Shown here: in pieces, positions 62,408 through 64,000 of the stretch | How positions within the stretch are numbered: the first letter of the stretch is position 1 | Layout: each line of letters begins with the position of its first letter | Assembly (NCBI GenBank): GCA_005801425.1 | Contig: SYDY01000085.1 | Coordinates: forward strand, 1-64,000 | Length of the DNA: 64,000 nucleotides | Origin: Bdellovibrionales bacterium | GTDB lineage: Bacteria; Myxococcota; XYA12-FULL-58-9; SYDY01 | Direction of reading: 5' to 3' | Made by a program: the position numbers and the translations under genes | The notes under the pieces: generated by a model | The model's input: only the letters and a program-made list of their open reading frames with translations | What the model was told of the DNA's origin: nothing | Databases searched by the model: none

Positions 62408-62413
62408 AGTGTA
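62408..62413 (-). promoter_or_regulatory. -10 element TACACT of the ankyrin-like gene
   Basis: TACACT on the minus strand ends 8 bases before the ATG at 62399. On the plus strand TATAAA at 62419-62424 could serve the divergent gene. Confidence 0.35.
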
Positions 62414-62511
62414 ACCTTATAAATAAGATTACGCTGTTGTATCTTATGCCTGTAAAAAAGAGTGCTTTTGCCACCTTGTGGGAGCGGTGGGGAGTGTGTC
62501 ATGTGGGTTTT

Positions 62512-63036
62512 ATGTCCAACGGCGACGATAGACCCAAGAAAACCTGGCGTGAAATCGATGCGGCCCGCAGTGGCGGGAGCTCCCGTGGCTCACGCAGTGA
62601 CGAAAAGCGGGGCGGACGCCCACTCGAGCAATCGCGGGAGTATCGTTCCTATAAAAGCAAGCTGGACAAGCTGTTTACGGGATCGGCCGACGTGCTTAAC
62701 GAAAAACGCCTTGAATCGGATTTCGGCGCCAAAGCCCGTGATGCAAAATCCATGGAAAAATCGGTACTTACGGCCGTAGGTGAAGAAGCCATCCGTACAA
62801 GTTTTGCGGAGTACGAAACAGCCCATGGATTTCCGACAGGCGAAGCCATGCTGATGAAGCTTCTCGATGTCACCGACGAAGAAATCCTAGGCAAAGTTCT
62901 GTCCGCCATTTGGGCAAAATTTGAAGACAAATCCATGCAAACGTCGGTGGCGCTTCGAACACGTTTGTCTACTGTCAAAATGCTGGTGGACGACCCCGAT
63001 GTGCAAGATGCGGTGGATGCGTTGTTGAAACAGTAA
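62512..63036 (+). CDS. Conserved RPKKTWREID-type hypothetical protein
   Basis: The 174-residue protein begins with MSNGDDRPKKTWREIDAARS, a start shared by a small cytosolic family of deltaproteobacteria-like genomes. A Gly/Arg/Ser-rich low-complexity stretch (about 20-45) is followed by a helical domain (about 50-174, YKSKLDKLF..., TVKMLVDDPDVQDAVDALL). The function of the family is unknown. The start is chosen from the family N-terminus; an upstream ATG at 62446 is possible. Confidence 0.6.
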   Translation: MSNGDDRPKKTWREIDAARSGGSSRGSRSDEKRGGRPLEQSREYRSYKSKLDKLFTGSADVLNEKRLESDFGAKARDAKSMEKSVLTAVGEEAIRTSFAEYETAHGFPTGEAMLMKLLDVTDEEILGKVLSAIWAKFEDKSMQTSVALRTRLSTVKMLVDDPDVQDAVDALLKQ

Positions 63037-63106
63037 AAAAAAACGCCTGAATTTTTCGTTTTCCCCGTGTAATCTTCTGCATGGCATAATACCACCACTT
63101 TCTGGC

Positions 63107-64000
63107 ATGGATCTGCTCAAGGCGGCCTCTACAGGAACCCTTGATGGGACGCGAAGCTTTAACCCGAATGAATCGGTGACTGTTACCTACCCAGGCAAAG
63201 CCGATCAAACGGGACAGATGACGCCATTGTGTTATGCGCTCAATGGAAAACAGCTTCCGACCGTTGCGTTGCTTTTGCAGCGCGGTGCATCTCCAGCACA
63301 GCCTTGGGTTTTGAATAAACCGGGTATGCCCGCGCAGAGCAAGCCGCCTCCATTTGATAAAGCGCCGGTGCGCGAACTTGTGGGAGCGATGATTGCGGCA
63401 CCTGGGCCACGTCCGAGTGTCGATATTTTATTTGACCTCATTCAGAGTTTCAGCGTTGCGCAACGCAGAGAGCTTTTGGCGTCGCCCGAAATGCATCGCG
63501 AACTTTTTAGGGACGCTGTGGCTGCCGACAAACTATTTCTGACGATGGCGTTGATGACGGGATCGTATCAGTGGACAACACGTCCCGTTGAGCTCAAAGA
63601 TTTTTGGGAAGGCAAGCGTGCCCATCCACCCGCTCCGGAAGATGGCGGGATCTGTTGCTATGAAGCGGTGTTGCTCGCAGCCTACCATGCGGGTTTAACA
63701 ACACGAGATCGAATCAATGAAATACTTCCGATGAGTAAGCCTGTTGCAATGCCTGCAAGTGTAAAAACACGCGAAGATCATGCGCGTTTTAGGCTGCAGA
63801 TGACCAAGCAATTGATTTGGGATCCCATTGGATGCCGTCATTTGGATGCGTTGCCGGATGCGTCATCCCAGGATGTACGGTTGTTGTGTGCGGTTTCGCG
63901 ACCCCATGGGGCTAAGAAATTCGATCCCAACGATGCCATGCCTGTGCATCTGTTTTTGTGCCGTGGTGAGCATGTGCTTGAGATCAATGGCGAGCGTTCA
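63107..64000 (+). CDS. Ankyrin-like protein, 3' end outside window
   Basis: At least 298 residues are encoded; the frame is open at the right edge. An N-terminal ankyrin-like repeat (MTPLCYALNGKQLPTVALLLQRGASP, about residues 45-70) is followed by helices. Near residue 185 the sequence GGICCYEAVLLAAYHAG puts a Cys pair at the start of a helix, and near 285 HLFLCRGEHVLEINGERS places a His before a strand. That Cys...His order recalls papain-fold cysteine peptidases, but this is only suggestive. There is no signal peptide. The start at 63107 is the first in-frame ATG, since the ATG at 63081 meets a stop at once. Confidence 0.6.
   Translation, partial: MDLLKAASTGTLDGTRSFNPNESVTVTYPGKADQTGQMTPLCYALNGKQLPTVALLLQRGASPAQPWVLNKPGMPAQSKPPPFDKAPVRELVGAMIAAPGPRPSVDILFDLIQSFSVAQRRELLASPEMHRELFRDAVAADKLFLTMALMTGSYQWTTRPVELKDFWEGKRAHPPAPEDGGICCYEAVLLAAYHAGLTTRDRINEILPMSKPVAMPASVKTREDHARFRLQMTKQLIWDPIGCRHLDALPDASSQDVRLLCAVSRPHGAKKFDPNDAMPVHLFLCRGEHVLEINGERS

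Noticed and set aside
1-64000. tRNA or rRNA genes
   Set aside because: No cloverleaf with a GTTCRA-type T-loop and no rRNA-like stretch was found in the intergenic regions read on both strands.

Overview
The window is about 50% G+C chromosomal DNA from a Gram-negative bacterium. Three peptidoglycan-recycling enzymes for diaminopimelate murein (LdcA, Mpl, NagZ), many lipoprotein signals and a periplasmic DsbA-like protein point to a diderm. The myxococcus-type cysteine-rich repeats, thrombospondin-type-3 calcium loops, RCC1-repeat lipoproteins and a LamG lipoprotein resemble Myxococcota and relatives. That taxonomic placement is inference. No rRNA, tRNA, CRISPR array or intact transposon was found.

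Layout. 0-5 kb: glycine decarboxylase (cut by the left edge), an endonuclease/phosphatase-family enzyme, a lipoprotein and NAD synthetase. 5-11 kb: a methyltransferase, a GESH-motif protein, serine dehydratase, a GAF protein and a CorC-type membrane protein. 11-24 kb: a HAD phosphatase, a DsbA/degenerate cytochrome operon, two U-box-like proteins, LdcA, a beta-lactamase-fold hydrolase, Mpl, an acyltransferase and an SDR. 24-36 kb: an HSF-like protein, an RCC1 lipoprotein, NagZ and a 1929-residue AAA/transglutaminase protein. 36-41 kb: histidine ammonia-lyase, two lipoproteins and a decayed TnpB. 41-51 kb: large lineage-specific proteins, including tandem HExxH membrane proteins. 51-64 kb: DTW-domain, GST, pentapeptide, PI3/4-kinase-like, symporter, IlvC, cyclophilin, beta-helix lipoprotein and ankyrin-like genes.

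Two themes stand out. First, ordinary metabolic genes alternate with soluble, signal-less proteins bearing eukaryote-like domains: two U-box-like proteins, one HSF-type DNA-binding protein with a coiled coil, one PI3/4-kinase-like protein in an operon with a pentapeptide protein, a giant AAA plus transglutaminase protein, and ankyrin-like proteins. Together they look like an effector repertoire for life in or on a eukaryotic host. This is inference from motifs read by eye.

Second, three lineage-specific genes are each bracketed by a duplicated end of a neighbouring gene. The nuclease-family gene follows a second copy of the gcvP promoter and start. The GESH gene is followed by a second copy of the methyltransferase 3' end. 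The 987-residue RCC1 gene is followed by a diverged but in-frame copy of the 3' end of the gene before it. Composite palindromic elements (about 75 bp, TGTAGGGGCG at both ends) are scattered between genes. Many start codons lie only 5-10 bases after a -10-like hexamer with no ribosome binding site, which suggests frequent leaderless mRNAs.
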